A DNA stretch of 64,000 nt from Oscillospiraceae bacterium (GCA_021200775.1 JAJQGB010000004.1:310001-374000), one strand, 5' to 3'; positions 48,206-58,090 are shown, numbered from the stretch's first letter. The notes: generated by a model not told the origin, from the sequence alone. Made by a program: numbers and translations.

Positions 48206-48979
48206 CTATACCTTAGATTTTATCCTCGACAATGCACTTTTTTCGACTCTTGATACCTGAGCCTGTGATATTCCAATTTCTTTTGCTACTTCGACCTGAG
48301 TTTTTCCTTGATAAAATCTCAGATAAAGTATATTTTTTTCTCTGTCCGAGAGCATTTTTATCGCTTCACGGAGCAATAATTCATCAATCCATCCTTCATC
48401 GCTGGAACTGTCGCCAAGCTGATCCAAAACATAAAGAGTGTCACCGGTACTCGAATAAACCGGTTCATATATCGAAACCGGGTCGCTTATCGATTCCAAA
48501 GCAAAGACTACTTCCGACTCTTTTACTCCAAGCTCCTTTGCAATGTCCCTTGCAGTCGGCTCATTGTCGCTTGAAGCGGTGAGACGTTCTTTAGCCTGCA
48601 TAGCACGATATGCCAGATCTCTTGTCGAACGGGAAACCCTGATTGAGTTATCATCCCGAAGAAATCTCCGGAGCTCACCTGTTATCATTGGAACAGCATA
48701 GGTTGAGAACTTAACATCAAGATTTATGTTGAAGTTGTCTATAGCCTTTATAAGACCTACAACTCCGACTTGAAATAAATCGTCAGGAGGAGTTCCTCTT
48801 GACATGAACTTCTGAATTACGCTTAAAACAAGGCGAAGGTTTCCTTGTATCAGTTCGTCCCTCGCCTTTTTGTCACCTTGTTTTACTTTTGCTAGTAGTT
48901 CCATCTTCTTGTCTTCACTCAGTACTTTCAAGTCCCGGGTATTGACGCCGCTTATCTCAACCTTACTATATTGCATCAT
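48206..48979 (-). CDS. sigG: Forespore sigma factor SigG
   Basis: A 257-residue sigma-70 family factor lacking region 1. Region 2 (about 55-125) has PPDDLFQVGVVGLIKAIDNF and region 4 ends TQVEVAKEIGISQAQVSRVE. The N-terminus MQYSKVEISGVNT matches the SigG family, and the spoIIGA-sigE-sigG order confirms it. SigG runs late forespore transcription. ATG 48979 is used; GGAG (48989-48992 on the minus strand) stands 9 bases before it but lies in a strong hairpin. tyrS follows after a short gap. Confidence 0.95.
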   Translation of the reverse strand: MMQYSKVEISGVNTRDLKVLSEDKKMELLAKVKQGDKKARDELIQGNLRLVLSVIQKFMSRGTPPDDLFQVGVVGLIKAIDNFNINLDVKFSTYAVPMITGELRRFLRDDNSIRVSRSTRDLAYRAMQAKERLTASSDNEPTARDIAKELGVKESEVVFALESISDPVSIYEPVYSSTGDTLYVLDQLGDSSSDEGWIDELLLREAIKMLSDREKNILYLRFYQGKTQVEVAKEIGISQAQVSRVEKSALSRIKSKV

Positions 48980-48984
48980 AAGTA

Positions 48985-49049
48985 TACACTCCGAATAATG
49001 ATTGATGCTTCCCGGATGGGAAATCTTATATCATTATTGCCGGAGTGTA
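48985..49049 (-). promoter_or_regulatory. 18-bp hairpin sequestering the sigG ribosome binding site
   Basis: Plus-strand 48985-49002 (TACACTCCG AATAATGAT) pairs with 49030-49049 (ATCATTATT GC CGGAGTGTA) as two 9-bp helices separated by a two-base bulge. A smaller hairpin (TTCCC-GGAT-GGGAA, 49009-49022) sits in the loop. On the transcript the right arm contains the GGAG used by sigG. In Bacillus a stem-loop before sigG is known to reduce translation of read-through mRNA from spoIIG. Confidence 0.75.
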
Positions 49050-49062
49050 CGTTTGCTATTCA
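49032..49062 (-). promoter_or_regulatory. Sigma-F-like promoter for sigG
   Basis: TGAATA (49057-49062) is 15 bases from GGCAATAATG (49032-49041) on the minus strand; the pattern resembles GywTA-N15-GGnrAnAnTw at most positions. The -10 lies in the left arm of the hairpin, so a transcript from here lacks most of that arm. Confidence 0.5.
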
Positions 49063-49096
49063 GGATAACACTGCGCCATTAAATGGAAAACAATTT

Positions 49097-49810
49097 TCAA
49101 CAAATAGCCTCCAATTCTTTTTTGAGTTCTTTGAGTATTTTCTTTTCCAGTCTTGATATATAAGACTGAGAGATGCCTACAACATCAGCAACTTCTTTTT
49201 GCGTCATCTCCCTGCCACCGTTTAAGCCGAATCTCATCTGCATTATGAGCTTTTCCCTGCCACTAAGAGAATCCACTGCCTTAATCAGAAGCTGCACTTC
49301 TGTCTCGCCTTCAAGCTTCTGATATACCTCATCCGGCTCTGTTCCGATTACATCTGACAGAAGAAGCTCATTGCCGTCCCAGTCGATATTGAGCGGCTCG
49401 TCAATTGAGACTTCGTTTTTCTGCTGGTTGGTCTTCCTTAAATACATAAGTATCTCGTTTTCGATGCACCTTGAAGCATAGGTTGCGAGCTTTATATTCT
49501 TCTCAGGGTTGAAGGTGTTGACGGCTTTTATGAGTCCTATCGTCCCGATTGAGATTAAGTCTTCAATACCGATTCCTGTGGATTCAAACTTTTTCGATAT
49601 GTAAACGACAAGCCGAAGATTATGCGTAATCAGAATTTCCCTTGCTTTTTTAGGATTAGTCGAAAGCATTTCAAAGACTCGCCGTTCTTCCTCCGCTTTC
49701 AAAGGCGGAGGTAGCGTGTCGGAGCCGTTGATATAATCAATAGGCGAAGCAAGACCTAACAATCTAAGAAATCTATTTTTGATTTCCTTTAATATTCTCG
49801 GCATTTTCAT
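49097..49810 (-). CDS. sigE: Mother-cell sigma factor pro-SigE
   Basis: A 237-residue sigma factor starting [20 protein letters not shown], the N-terminal prosequence of SigE that SpoIIGA removes. Region 2 has [19 protein letters not shown], region 4 ends [24 protein letters not shown]. Runs early mother-cell transcription. ATG 49810 is chosen since AAAGGA is 9 bases upstream; longer frames would enter spoIIGA. It begins 13 bases after the spoIIGA stop. Confidence 0.96.
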   Translation of the reverse strand: MKMPRILKEIKNRFLRLLGLASPIDYINGSDTLPPPLKAEEERRVFEMLSTNPKKAREILITHNLRLVVYISKKFESTGIGIEDLISIGTIGLIKAVNTFNPEKNIKLATYASRCIENEILMYLRKTNQQKNEVSIDEPLNIDWDGNELLLSDVIGTEPDEVYQKLEGETEVQLLIKAVDSLSGREKLIMQMRFGLNGGREMTQKEVADVVGISQSYISRLEKKILKELKKELEAIC

Positions 49811-49823
49811 ATCGCAAGTCCTT

Positions 49824-50612
49824 TCATTCATGTAAAATTGCAGGGTTGAATACCGCCCGGCGTTCTCCACTGTCGGTAAACGCTAAGAGAGCATTGACGG
49901 TTATCCTCCTACCGGTTTCATCCTCTATGTAAAGTTCGTCCGGTGAATAGGCATACAAAAGCCCTTCACCATCTATTGTTGAATATGGGACAGCCGAGAA
50001 GCGTTCAAGGCTTGGCTTCTCTCTTGAACCGGTGCAGATTATAACAGGCTTTCCGGTGAACAAATCGGTGACGGTATTTCCGGTATCGGCGACGCCATCA
50101 AAGCTATAGCTATTTCCACCGGAGGTAAACATAACCCGATATGCATGATTACTGTCTGCTTTTCTTTCAAGAAATCCAGAAATAATCACCGTCAAAACGT
50201 AAATAACAGCAGTGAAAAATATAAGCGTGCCGAGTGATATATCAAAATAGAAAGAAGCATTATTGATGTAGATGATATCACTGCCGATAAGTGATTGAAG
50301 AAGATAGACTGTTCCGCCGAAGACTATGTTCGCTCCAAAAAACTCGGCACAAATAATCAGGAATTTCGACTTACTCATGCCTTTTCTCAGGAAAACGGTT
50401 ATTACTACCAGTACAAATGAAAGTATCTTCAGAAAAACAACGCCTATACCCGCAGGGATTATAATTATAAGAGCCGAGAATCCACCGATAAAGGCACCTA
50501 TTGCCATTCTCACAGGGCTTGAATATTGGTGCGAAAGCTTTGAAGTAAGGCTCAGGGTAAGCCATGTTATGTATGCGTTTACGATTACGAGAGTGTCAAG
50601 ATAAATACTCAT
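49824..50612 (-). CDS. spoIIGA: Sporulation sigma-E processing peptidase SpoIIGA
   Basis: A 262-residue membrane aspartic protease with about five N-terminal membrane segments and a C-terminal protease domain whose active Asp is D176 in [18 protein letters not shown]. It is activated across the septum by forespore SpoIIR and cleaves pro-SigE. ATG 50612 is chosen because the Bacillus protein starts similarly (M-x-IYLD) and GGTGA precedes it; the GTG at 50621 is the other option. Confidence 0.93.
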   Translation of the reverse strand: MSIYLDTLVIVNAYITWLTLSLTSKLSHQYSSPVRMAIGAFIGGFSALIIIIPAGIGVVFLKILSFVLVVITVFLRKGMSKSKFLIICAEFFGANIVFGGTVYLLQSLIGSDIIYINNASFYFDISLGTLIFFTAVIYVLTVIISGFLERKADSNHAYRVMFTSGGNSYSFDGVADTGNTVTDLFTGKPVIICTGSREKPSLERFSAVPYSTIDGEGLLYAYSPDELYIEDETGRRITVNALLAFTDSGERRAVFNPAILHE

Positions 50613-50629
50613 GTCTGTCACCGACTATC

Positions 50630-50663
50630 ATTTTATCCCTATGTAACCATACAATTTGTCGAA
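50630..50663 (-). promoter_or_regulatory. Spo0A box and unusual spoIIG promoter
   Basis: A perfect Spo0A box, TGTCGAA on the plus strand (50657-50663), overlaps TCGACA (minus), a 5-of-6 match to a -35. TAAAAT (50630-50635) is the -10, 21 bases away. The Bacillus spoIIG promoter has the same feature: a 22-base spacer with Spo0A boxes near the -35. Confidence 0.65.
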
Positions 50664-50687
50664 CGATGTACAAGCAGATATAAAAAT

Positions 50688-50716
50688 AAAGGCTCCGCCA
50701 ACAAAGCGAAGCCTTT
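50688..50716 (-). terminator. Terminator after the M18 aminopeptidase gene
   Basis: AAAGGCTCCGC pairs with GCGAAGCCTTT (one mismatch), 14 bases past the stop, followed on the minus strand by TATTTTTA. It insulates the spoIIG promoter from upstream reading. Confidence 0.75.
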
Positions 50717-50729
50717 TGAAACTATGTAA

Positions 50730-52148
50730 TCAGTTCTTGAAGAAAACTGCGAATCCTTTGTATGCCATATAGACATCAAGCTTTGCGGTAACTTCATAAG
50801 GAGAGTGCATCGAAAGTACAGGAACACCGACATCGACAACATCAATGCCGAGATTTGCAACATATGCCGCAACCGTTCCGCCGCCGCCGAGGTCAACTCT
50901 ACCGAGCTCACAGGTCTGCCAGATAACATCATTTGAATCGAAGATATTTCTGACATACGAAACAAACTCAGCATGAGCATCGTTGCAACCACTCTTTCCA
51001 CGGGAACCGGTGAACTTGCACATTGCAACACCGTAATTGCAATAGGATGCATTTCTCGGTTCATTTACCTCAGGGAATGTCGGGTCGAATGCCGCAGAAA
51101 CATCCGCAGAAAGACAAGCTGAATGAGACAAAACTGTGGGAGCATCAGTGCCTGCATTCTTTGCGATGTGGAAGATGAAGTCTTCAAGATAATGGCTCTG
51201 AAGTCCGGTATTGCCCATGCTTCCGATTTCCTCTTTGTCGGTGAGAACGGTGACGCATGTGGTCTTCGGATTCTCGCAATCAAGGATTGCTTCGAGAGCT
51301 GTGTAAGCGCAGGATCTGTCGTCCTGTCCATAAGCGGCAATGAGTCCTCTGTCAAAACCAACGTCTCTCGCCTTGAAGGTAGGAACAATCTCAAGTTCTG
51401 CCGAGATGAAGTCGTCTTCAACAATTCCGTACTTCTCAAAGAGAATTGAAAGAACATTGAGCTTGACTTTCTCGGAAACTTCATCGTCGTTGAACGGACG
51501 AGAGCCGATTAAGACATTGAGTTCCTCACCTCTTATACCATCGCCGAGAGTTCTCTTCGACTGCTCCTGAGCAAGGTGCGGAAGAAGGTCAGTAATAATG
51601 AAGATAGGATCAGTTTCGTCCTCGCCGACTGTTACATCAACCTTTTCACCGTTTGCCTTGTAGATAACGCCGTGAAGAGCAAGCGGAATTGTGGGCCACT
51701 GATACTTTCTTATGCCACCATAATAGTGGGTTTTGAGAAGGCAAAGCTCGTTCGACTCATAAACGGGATGCTGTTTCAGGTCAAGTCTTGGGGAGTCGAT
51801 ATGGGCGGCGGCAATCTTGACGCCATTCTCCAAAGGCTCAGTCCCGAATACGCAGAGGACAATGCTCTTGCCGTGGTTGTTCCAGTAGACCTTCTCGCCT
51901 GCCGGATAAGACTTCTTCGGGTCGTACTCCTTGAAGCCCTTTTCTACTGCAAGCTTAATCGCAGTATCAACAGCCTCACGCTCGGTCTTGGAGCTGTCAA
52001 GAAAACTCTTGTAGCTTTCGCAGAAGCTATCAACAGTTTCCTTTTCCTGATCGCTTATTTTAAGCAATCCGTTCTTCTTCTGGGTAAAGAGCTTCTCCTG
52101 AAGCGCCTTACCGGCAGATTTTTCTTTTTCGTTTTTTACTTCTGACAT
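50730..52148 (-). CDS. M18 family aminopeptidase
   Basis: A 472-residue zinc aminopeptidase. Metal and catalytic motifs include AAHIDSPRLDLKQHP (about 134-148), DKEEIGSMGNTG (about 281-292) and a late LSMHSPYEV. Cytosolic peptide turnover. The N-terminal 20 residues are charged. No operon partner. Confidence 0.93.
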   Translation of the reverse strand: MSEVKNEKEKSAGKALQEKLFTQKKNGLLKISDQEKETVDSFCESYKSFLDSSKTEREAVDTAIKLAVEKGFKEYDPKKSYPAGEKVYWNNHGKSIVLCVFGTEPLENGVKIAAAHIDSPRLDLKQHPVYESNELCLLKTHYYGGIRKYQWPTIPLALHGVIYKANGEKVDVTVGEDETDPIFIITDLLPHLAQEQSKRTLGDGIRGEELNVLIGSRPFNDDEVSEKVKLNVLSILFEKYGIVEDDFISAELEIVPTFKARDVGFDRGLIAAYGQDDRSCAYTALEAILDCENPKTTCVTVLTDKEEIGSMGNTGLQSHYLEDFIFHIAKNAGTDAPTVLSHSACLSADVSAAFDPTFPEVNEPRNASYCNYGVAMCKFTGSRGKSGCNDAHAEFVSYVRNIFDSNDVIWQTCELGRVDLGGGGTVAAYVANLGIDVVDVGVPVLSMHSPYEVTAKLDVYMAYKGFAVFFKN

Positions 52149-52164
52149 GATAAAATCATCCTTT

Positions 52165-52728
52165 CTATAAAATCTCAGAATATCTTGTATATGCTTTCAT
52201 TATCTTTCTGACATAGTGTCGGGTGTTGCTTCCTTTAAAGTCAGCTACATCGGGATTTTCTCGGGACACTATTCCGTCTTCAATCCAACCGTCTACTTCG
52301 CCTATTCCCGAGTGGTATGCCGCCGCGGCAAGCTCGTAACTTCCGTATCTGTCATACAGAAAGGCAAGCATATAGGAACCATACATTATGCTGTATTCGG
52401 GAGTAAACATGTCTTCATATATCAGTTCACTTTCGCCGAGCTTTGAACTCACCCAGTCGAAAGAGTCTTCTATAATCTGCATGAGTCCGATAGCTCCTGC
52501 ATCGGAAACAGCATTTGAATCAAAATTAGATTCAGTCTTGATTACAGCAAAGACAAACGCTTCATCGATTCCGAATTCTTCGCTGTATTTCTCAACTATT
52601 TCCTGATAATCAGTCCGATAGTTCTCGCTTCCGAACCAATACGGCATATAGCCGAACATAAACGCACCTAAGCCACAGACAAACAGTATCAGTAGAATAA
52701 AAGCGCCTATTCTCTTAATTACATTCAT
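52165..52728 (-). CDS. Membrane-anchored lytic transglycosylase
   Basis: A 187-residue SLT-type enzyme. N-terminal membrane anchor (about 7-27), then the catalytic domain with E66 in KTESNF, GAIGLMQI and AAAAYHSGIGEVDGW. Cuts glycan strands of peptidoglycan with 1,6-anhydro ends. It overlaps the end of coaE by 14 bases, so it is part of the DUF951-prfA-tsaC-coaE operon. Confidence 0.92.
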   Translation of the reverse strand: MNVIKRIGAFILLILFVCGLGAFMFGYMPYWFGSENYRTDYQEIVEKYSEEFGIDEAFVFAVIKTESNFDSNAVSDAGAIGLMQIIEDSFDWVSSKLGESELIYEDMFTPEYSIMYGSYMLAFLYDRYGSYELAAAAYHSGIGEVDGWIEDGIVSRENPDVADFKGSNTRHYVRKIMKAYTRYSEIL

Positions 52729-53344
52729 CTGTATATAACCGCCTTAATTCTTCAATAACCGAGAGAGCTTTTTCTCTGAGGCTGTCAATATCCGAATTAT
52801 TCACTATTGTGAACTGTGATTTGCTTATGAACATGTCGTCCGACTTCTGAGAACCGAGTCGGGATTTCACCATCTCAACAGGTATTCCATCACGCTCCAA
52901 AACTCTCTGTATTTTGAGTTCCATCGGAGCAATAACGCTCACAACCGATGAGCATATATCGTCAAGCCCACTCTCAAAAAGCGTTGGAGCATCGAGAAGC
53001 ACAAGTCTCTCGCCTTTTTTTCTGCAATTTTCAATCTGCCGGAAAATCTCTCTTAATATGTATGGAAAGATTACATCGGTATAGGTTTTGAGCTTCTCAC
53101 CATCACAGAATACAATTCCGGCAAGCTTTTGTCTGTCAAGACCTGAGTCTGTAACGCAATCTGGGAATAACTCAGATACTTCATCTAAAAAGCTTCTATT
53201 GGAAGACACTTTATGAGAAATTTCGTCGGCATCTATCGTCGGGAATCCTTCACTGGCAAAAATCCCACTGACGGTAGACTTTCCAGCTCCACTCTGACCG
53301 GTGAGTCCTATAACTCTTATGTTATCCGATTCAAATAGTCCCAT
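52715..53344 (-). CDS. coaE: Dephospho-CoA kinase
   Basis: A 209-residue P-loop kinase for the last step of CoA synthesis. Walker A GLTGQSGAGKST (about 13-24), DADEISH and the lid region LERDGIPVEMVKSRLGSQKSDD are visible. Between tsaC and the transglycosylase. Confidence 0.94.
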   Translation of the reverse strand: MGLFESDNIRVIGLTGQSGAGKSTVSGIFASEGFPTIDADEISHKVSSNRSFLDEVSELFPDCVTDSGLDRQKLAGIVFCDGEKLKTYTDVIFPYILREIFRQIENCRKKGERLVLLDAPTLFESGLDDICSSVVSVIAPMELKIQRVLERDGIPVEMVKSRLGSQKSDDMFISKSQFTIVNNSDIDSLREKALSVIEELRRLYTDECN

Positions 53345-53361
53345 CGGTTAGTCTCCCATCC

Positions 53362-54375
53362 TTAAAGTTTAATCAGATTGAATCCAGCTGAACGAAGGAT
53401 TCTGTTGTAGACAGCAAGTCCTACCCCCGATTGCTCCGGGCACCTTGCATAGACACGTTCAGCACCCATTTCGTCGAACTGCCGGAGCCTTTCAAAAAGG
53501 TTGTGCGCCTGTTCTATAGAATCATCGCCATATGTAAGATATGGTACTCCTTCGACTGCTTCGCCTTCATCAAACAAAAGACAATAGGTGTTATCAGTCT
53601 TATTCTCGACTACATACCTTCTGAAGCTGTCAATATCGCTGTCAATAAGTATAACGTCGGCTTTCGGAGAGTAGTGCTTATATTTCATTCCCGGCGAACG
53701 TGCAACGGTTCCGCTTGGAAGCTTTGCCGACACTCCTTCGTCGATTATTACGTTATCACATACTCTCAGTAAATCCTCACGGGATATTCCGCCTGGGCGA
53801 AGGATTCTGATTCCGTCGTTCTCAAAAGTTATAACTGTAGATTCTACTCCGACGTCCGATTCGCCGCCGTCGACAATAGCTGAAATCCTGCCGGACATGT
53901 CTTCCATAACTCTTGCCGCATTCGTAGGACTCGGACTTCCAGAAAGATTCGCTGAAGGTGCCGCAAGCGGAAGACCGCATTTTTCGATTATCTTCTGCGC
54001 TGTCGGGTTTGACGGAAATCTTATGCCTACCGTATCAAGCCCTCCACTAGTAACTAGTGGTATGGTATCTTTCTTCGACATAATCATTGTTAGTGGTCCT
54101 GCCCAGAAAAGCTCTGCACACTTATAGGCAAGCTCAGGCACACTCTCAGCAATATCGTAGACCATATCGAAGTTACTGATATGGACAATCAGTGGATTAT
54201 CACAAGGACGGTTCTTTGCCGCAAAGATTTTCTTAACAGCGTTTTCGTCAAAGGCGTTTGCCGCAAGACCGTAGACAGTTTCGGTCGGAATTGCAACAAC
54301 CTCGCCGTTCTTTACCAGCTCAGCCGCTTTTGATATATCGCTATCTGTTGTTCCCAATAAAAGCGTTTCCATCAT
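53362..54375 (-). CDS. tsaC: Threonylcarbamoyl-AMP synthase (Sua5 type)
   Basis: A 337-residue enzyme making the activated intermediate for t6A37 of tRNA. YrdC domain (about 10-200) with [25 protein letters not shown] and [12 protein letters not shown], plus the C-terminal Sua5 domain (about 240-337), which makes it the longer YwlC/Sua5 type. ATG overlaps the prfA stop by 4 bases. Confidence 0.94.
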   Translation of the reverse strand: MMETLLLGTTDSDISKAAELVKNGEVVAIPTETVYGLAANAFDENAVKKIFAAKNRPCDNPLIVHISNFDMVYDIAESVPELAYKCAELFWAGPLTMIMSKKDTIPLVTSGGLDTVGIRFPSNPTAQKIIEKCGLPLAAPSANLSGSPSPTNAARVMEDMSGRISAIVDGGESDVGVESTVITFENDGIRILRPGGISREDLLRVCDNVIIDEGVSAKLPSGTVARSPGMKYKHYSPKADVILIDSDIDSFRRYVVENKTDNTYCLLFDEGEAVEGVPYLTYGDDSIEQAHNLFERLRQFDEMGAERVYARCPEQSGVGLAVYNRILRSAGFNLIKL

Positions 54376-55448
54376 ATTTCACCCGCCTGCTTGGCAAGCT
54401 TTGCCGCCTGATCGGCAGTTGCAAGCGAGTCTATCACCTCGTCTAAATCACCATTTAGTATAGAATCGAGCTTATACAAAGTCAGACCGATTCTGTGGTC
54501 GCTGACTCTGCCCTCGGGGAAATTATAGGTTCTGATTCTCTCTGAACGGTCACCCGTTCCTATCTGTGAACGGCGTTCGCCAGCAATGGCTTTGTCCTGC
54601 TCTTCCTGCTTCATTTCTAGAAGACGTGAGCACAAGACCTTCATTGCTCTGTCCTTATTCTTCTGCTGGCTTCGTTCATCCTGACATTCAACGACCATAC
54701 CAGTCGGGATATGAGTAATTCTCACTGCTGATTCGGTCTTGTTTATGTGCTGACCGCCTGCGCCGGAGGCTCTGAACACGTCTATCTTCAAATCTTTATC
54801 GTCAATATTTAGCTCGACATTTTCAGCTTCCGGAAGAACTGCAACGGTAGCAGTCGAAGTCTGGATTCTTCCCTGAGATTCTGTCTCGGGAACTCTCTGA
54901 ACACGGTGAACTCCGCTTTCATACTTGAAGCGTGAATATGCTCCCGCACCCTCGACTGAAAAAGAAACTTCCTTAAATCCTCCGAGCTCCGTTCTGTTTG
55001 CTCCCAAGACCTCTGTCTTCCATCTCTTGGTGTCGGAATACATGGTGTACATTCTGAAAAGGGAGCCAGCAAAGAGTGCGGCTTCCTCACCGCCTGCACC
55101 GGCACGGATTTCTATAATAACATTTCTTGAATCATTAGGGTCCTTCGGCAGCAGAAGAAGCTTCAGCTGTTCTGTGGTACTTGCAATTTCATCTTTTGCT
55201 TCTCTTAACTGCTCTTCCGCCATCAATTTAAAATCAGGGTCTGTTTCGTTTTTGATAAGCTCCTCTGCCTCGGATTTTGCTTCCTCGGCTTTCAGATATG
55301 CCTTGTACATATCAATTATTGGTGTAAGCTGGTTGTATTCCTTCATCAGGCTAGTGTAGAGCTCGCCGCTTCCCGCTGTTTCGGGCTGCATCAATCGCTC
55401 GTTAATTTCGTTATATCTGTCGAGCAGTGCGGCTAATTTTTCAAGCAT
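54372..55448 (-). CDS. prfA: Peptide chain release factor 1
   Basis: A 358-residue RF1. GGQ (231-233) for peptide release and the RF1-type codon motif PET (187-189) rather than SPF of RF2. No prmC-like methyltransferase lies next to it. Overlaps tsaC by ATGA. Confidence 0.96.
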   Translation of the reverse strand: MLEKLAALLDRYNEINERLMQPETAGSGELYTSLMKEYNQLTPIIDMYKAYLKAEEAKSEAEELIKNETDPDFKLMAEEQLREAKDEIASTTEQLKLLLLPKDPNDSRNVIIEIRAGAGGEEAALFAGSLFRMYTMYSDTKRWKTEVLGANRTELGGFKEVSFSVEGAGAYSRFKYESGVHRVQRVPETESQGRIQTSTATVAVLPEAENVELNIDDKDLKIDVFRASGAGGQHINKTESAVRITHIPTGMVVECQDERSQQKNKDRAMKVLCSRLLEMKQEEQDKAIAGERRSQIGTGDRSERIRTYNFPEGRVSDHRIGLTLYKLDSILNGDLDEVIDSLATADQAAKLAKQAGEI

Positions 55449-55463
55449 TCATATCATCCTTTA

Positions 55464-55664
55464 TTATTTTTCGGGTGTTTCTCTTTCATCTGTATTGATA
55501 CTTTTAACGTTCTTTTCAGCTTTGGACCGCAAAATCATGAATTCATGCCCACAGCCTTCACATTTAAGCTTGAAGTCCATTCCGGACCTGAGAACACGCA
55601 TTTTATTTGAGCCGCAGGGATGCGGTTTCTTCATTGTAAGCACGTCGCCTTTTCTTATATCCAT
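55464..55664 (-). CDS. DUF951 small zinc-binding-like protein
   Basis: A 66-residue protein with the DUF951 core: MKKPHPCGSNKM, then LKCEGCGHEFMILRSKAEKNV. The three visible Cys and the conserved His suggest metal binding. Function unknown. First gene of the prfA operon, 15 bases before prfA. Confidence 0.88.
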   Translation of the reverse strand: MDIRKGDVLTMKKPHPCGSNKMRVLRSGMDFKLKCEGCGHEFMILRSKAEKNVKSINTDERETPEK

Positions 55665-55702
55665 ATTCCAGCCTCCCGTGGCTTAATCTCAATCAAAATG
55701 TT

Positions 55703-55731
55703 ATTATAGCACAGTATTCAGAACTTCGCAA
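55703..55731 (-). promoter_or_regulatory. Sigma-A promoter for the DUF951-prfA operon
   Basis: TTGCGA (55726-55731) and TATAAT (55703-55708), 17 bases apart on the minus strand, with an extended -10 TGTGC. Nothing else was seen in the 55665-55820 gap except a short A/T-rich region before the S1 gene. Confidence 0.68.
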
Positions 55732-55820
55732 CAATGAACTTTCCCTCATAGGTCTATAAAATTCCCGATTGACATATTATTTAACAGTCGTAACACCGAC
55801 AGGGAAAGGAAGGCACCGTA

Positions 55821-56738
55821 ATGATTAAATTTCCGCCGGAGGGCTATCTGATAAGAAGGTCAGAAAATCTCGAATACCTGCAATCCACTGAAAATCTCAG
55901 AAAAGCGATGGAGCAAGAAATAATCCTTGAAGCAAAAGCCGATATGTGCACTGCTTCGCACGATTTGATAGTAAATCTCCCATGCATGAACGCAATTATT
56001 CCAAGAGAAGAATGTGCAATTGGAATCAGTGAAGGCAAGACCAAAGACATTGCAATAATTTCAAGAGTCGGAAGACCAGTCATGTTCAATGTAGTCGGTT
56101 TCACGGAGAATCAAGGCAAGACAACAGCTTTGCTTTCAAGAAGAAAAGCGCAGGAAACGTGCATTTCGGAATATCTTTCACTTCTTACAAGTGGTGAAGT
56201 CATAGATGCAAGAGTCACTCACATAGAGCAATTTGGTTGCTTTGTCGATATAGGCTGTGGTATTCCATCGATGATACCTATAGATGAGATTTCCGTTTCG
56301 AGAATTTCATCGCCTTCGGACAGATTCACAATCGGAGAAGGAATAAAAGTTGTCTATAAAGGCACCGACGGCGACAAGTTCTATATATCCCACAAGGAGC
56401 TGTTAGGCAGTTGGGAAGAAAACGCCGAGGAGTTCTCAGCGGGTGAGACTGTGAGAGGAATTGTCAGAAGTGTTGAAAGCTATGGGATATTCGTCGAGCT
56501 TGCACCAAATCTTGCGGGACTTGCCGAGCCTAAAGAAGGCGTCGAAGTCGGTCAGACAGCAAGCGTTTATATCAAGTCCATCAATTCAGAAAAGATGAAG
56601 ATAAAACTCATAATCGTTGACGTTTCTGACACTCCACTCCGATTTGAAAACCGCTACTTCATAACAGATGGCATAATCGACCGCTGGCAGTATTCTCCCG
56701 AAAATTCATCCCGGCTCGTAGAAACAGTATTTCAGTAA
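55821..56738 (+). CDS. S1 RNA-binding domain protein
   Basis: A 305-residue protein with two S1 domains (about 131-193, GEVIDARVTHIEQFGCFVDIG, and about 212-275, GETVRGIVRSVESYGIFVEL). An N-terminal helical region of 130 residues has no motif I recognise. Clostridia often carry this short S1 relative, sometimes labelled ribosomal protein S1. It is likely to bind mRNA or the ribosome. GGAAAGGAAGG precedes the ATG. It meets rarA convergently with a 5-base gap and no terminator. Confidence 0.85.
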   Translation: MIKFPPEGYLIRRSENLEYLQSTENLRKAMEQEIILEAKADMCTASHDLIVNLPCMNAIIPREECAIGISEGKTKDIAIISRVGRPVMFNVVGFTENQGKTTALLSRRKAQETCISEYLSLLTSGEVIDARVTHIEQFGCFVDIGCGIPSMIPIDEISVSRISSPSDRFTIGEGIKVVYKGTDGDKFYISHKELLGSWEENAEEFSAGETVRGIVRSVESYGIFVELAPNLAGLAEPKEGVEVGQTASVYIKSINSEKMKIKLIIVDVSDTPLRFENRYFITDGIIDRWQYSPENSSRLVETVFQ

Positions 56739-56743
56739 GGCTT

Positions 56744-58018
56744 TTATTTTTTACCCTTAATCTTGTCCCAGTACTCTTTTGCCGCTTGCTCGGTTTTGTT
56801 TTCGCCATATGTGTAGTATTTCTTATCTTTAAGATTATCCGGAAGATACTGCTGTTCCACCCATGAATTCGGGTAAGAGTGAGGATACTTGTAGCCCTGA
56901 GCTTTGCCGAGTGCCGCTGAACCGGCATAATGACCGTCCTGCAAATACGCTGGAATATCTCCGGCATCTCCGGCTCTTATATCTGCAATCGCTTCATCAA
57001 TTGCGCATATTCCGCTATTCGATTTGGGAGCGGTTGCGAGAAGTATAACAGCTTCAGCAAGCGGAAGTCTTGCCTCGGGAAGTCCCAACTGCATTGCACT
57101 GTCTACGCAGGCTTTGACAATTGAAATTGCCTGCGGATATGCTAGTCCCACATCCTCACAAGCTATTACAAGAAGTCTTCTTGAAAGCGAGATTATGTCC
57201 CCGGCTTCCATCAGCCTTGCGGCATAGTGAAGAGCCGCATTTTCGTCTGAACCACGAATCGACTTCTGAAGAGCAGACAGAATGTTATAGTGTTCGTCGC
57301 CGTCACGGTCGTAGCGCATGTTGCTCCTTTGAGTTAGAAGCTTGGCGTTTTCAAGGGTTACGGTGATGCAATCATCCTTCATGTCGGCTGATAGAATACA
57401 CAGTTCAACTGTATTTATCGACTTTCTGACGTCTCCTCCACAACCGTGGGCAATATGCTCGATAACTCCGCCTTCAAGCCTTAGCTTCTTCCCCATTTCA
57501 TCCGCACAAATCTGAAAAGCTCTCTTGATTGCAGGAGCAATCTCGTCGGGCGGAACCGGCAGAAATTCAAACACAGTCGAACGGCTGATAATGGCATTAT
57601 AGACTGAAAAATAAGGATTTTCGGTTGTTGAAGATATAAGGGTTATCTTCCCATTTTCGATGTACTCAAGAAGTGACTGCTGTTGCTTTTTGTTGAGATA
57701 CTGAATTTCATCCAGGTATAGAAGAATTCCGTTGTAGCCAAATAACGAATCTGCGTCGGCGATTATGTCCTTGATATCCTGAACTGAAGCGGATGTGCCG
57801 TTAAGCTTGTACATCCGCATCTTGGCGTTGTCGGCAATGATACTTGCAACAGTAGTCTTCCCTATGCCCGAAGGACCATAGAAAATCATGTTGGGGATAT
57901 GTCCGCTGTCGATAATTCTTCTTAATGGCTTATTTTTTCCGAGAAGATGTGACTGACCGACAACATCATCAAGAGTCGTAGGTCTGATTTTGTCTGCAAG
58001 CGGTGAACTCAATTCCAT
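56744..58018 (-). CDS. rarA: Replication-associated recombination protein RarA
   Basis: A 424-residue AAA+ ATPase. Walker A GPSGIGKTT (48-56), Walker B LYLDEIQ, sensor SSTTENPYF, and a C-terminal helical region ending in the YKYPHSYPNSWVEQQYLPD motif. Acts at stalled replication forks. Separated from clpX by a terminator. Confidence 0.93.
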   Translation of the reverse strand: MELSSPLADKIRPTTLDDVVGQSHLLGKNKPLRRIIDSGHIPNMIFYGPSGIGKTTVASIIADNAKMRMYKLNGTSASVQDIKDIIADADSLFGYNGILLYLDEIQYLNKKQQQSLLEYIENGKITLISSTTENPYFSVYNAIISRSTVFEFLPVPPDEIAPAIKRAFQICADEMGKKLRLEGGVIEHIAHGCGGDVRKSINTVELCILSADMKDDCITVTLENAKLLTQRSNMRYDRDGDEHYNILSALQKSIRGSDENAALHYAARLMEAGDIISLSRRLLVIACEDVGLAYPQAISIVKACVDSAMQLGLPEARLPLAEAVILLATAPKSNSGICAIDEAIADIRAGDAGDIPAYLQDGHYAGSAALGKAQGYKYPHSYPNSWVEQQYLPDNLKDKKYYTYGENKTEQAAKEYWDKIKGKK

Positions 58019-58037
58019 ATCCCCTTTCGTCTGAAAT

Positions 58038-58085
58038 CAAAAACAAGGGCGCAACTTATCCCGATAGCCGTGAAAGTGCGCCCTT
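58038..58085 (-). terminator. Terminator after clpX
   Basis: AAGGGCGCA (58045-58053) and TGCGCCCTT (58077-58085) form a 9-bp stem with a 23-base loop, followed on the minus strand by GTTTTTG. Confidence 0.75.
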
Positions 58086-58090
58086 TCAAT

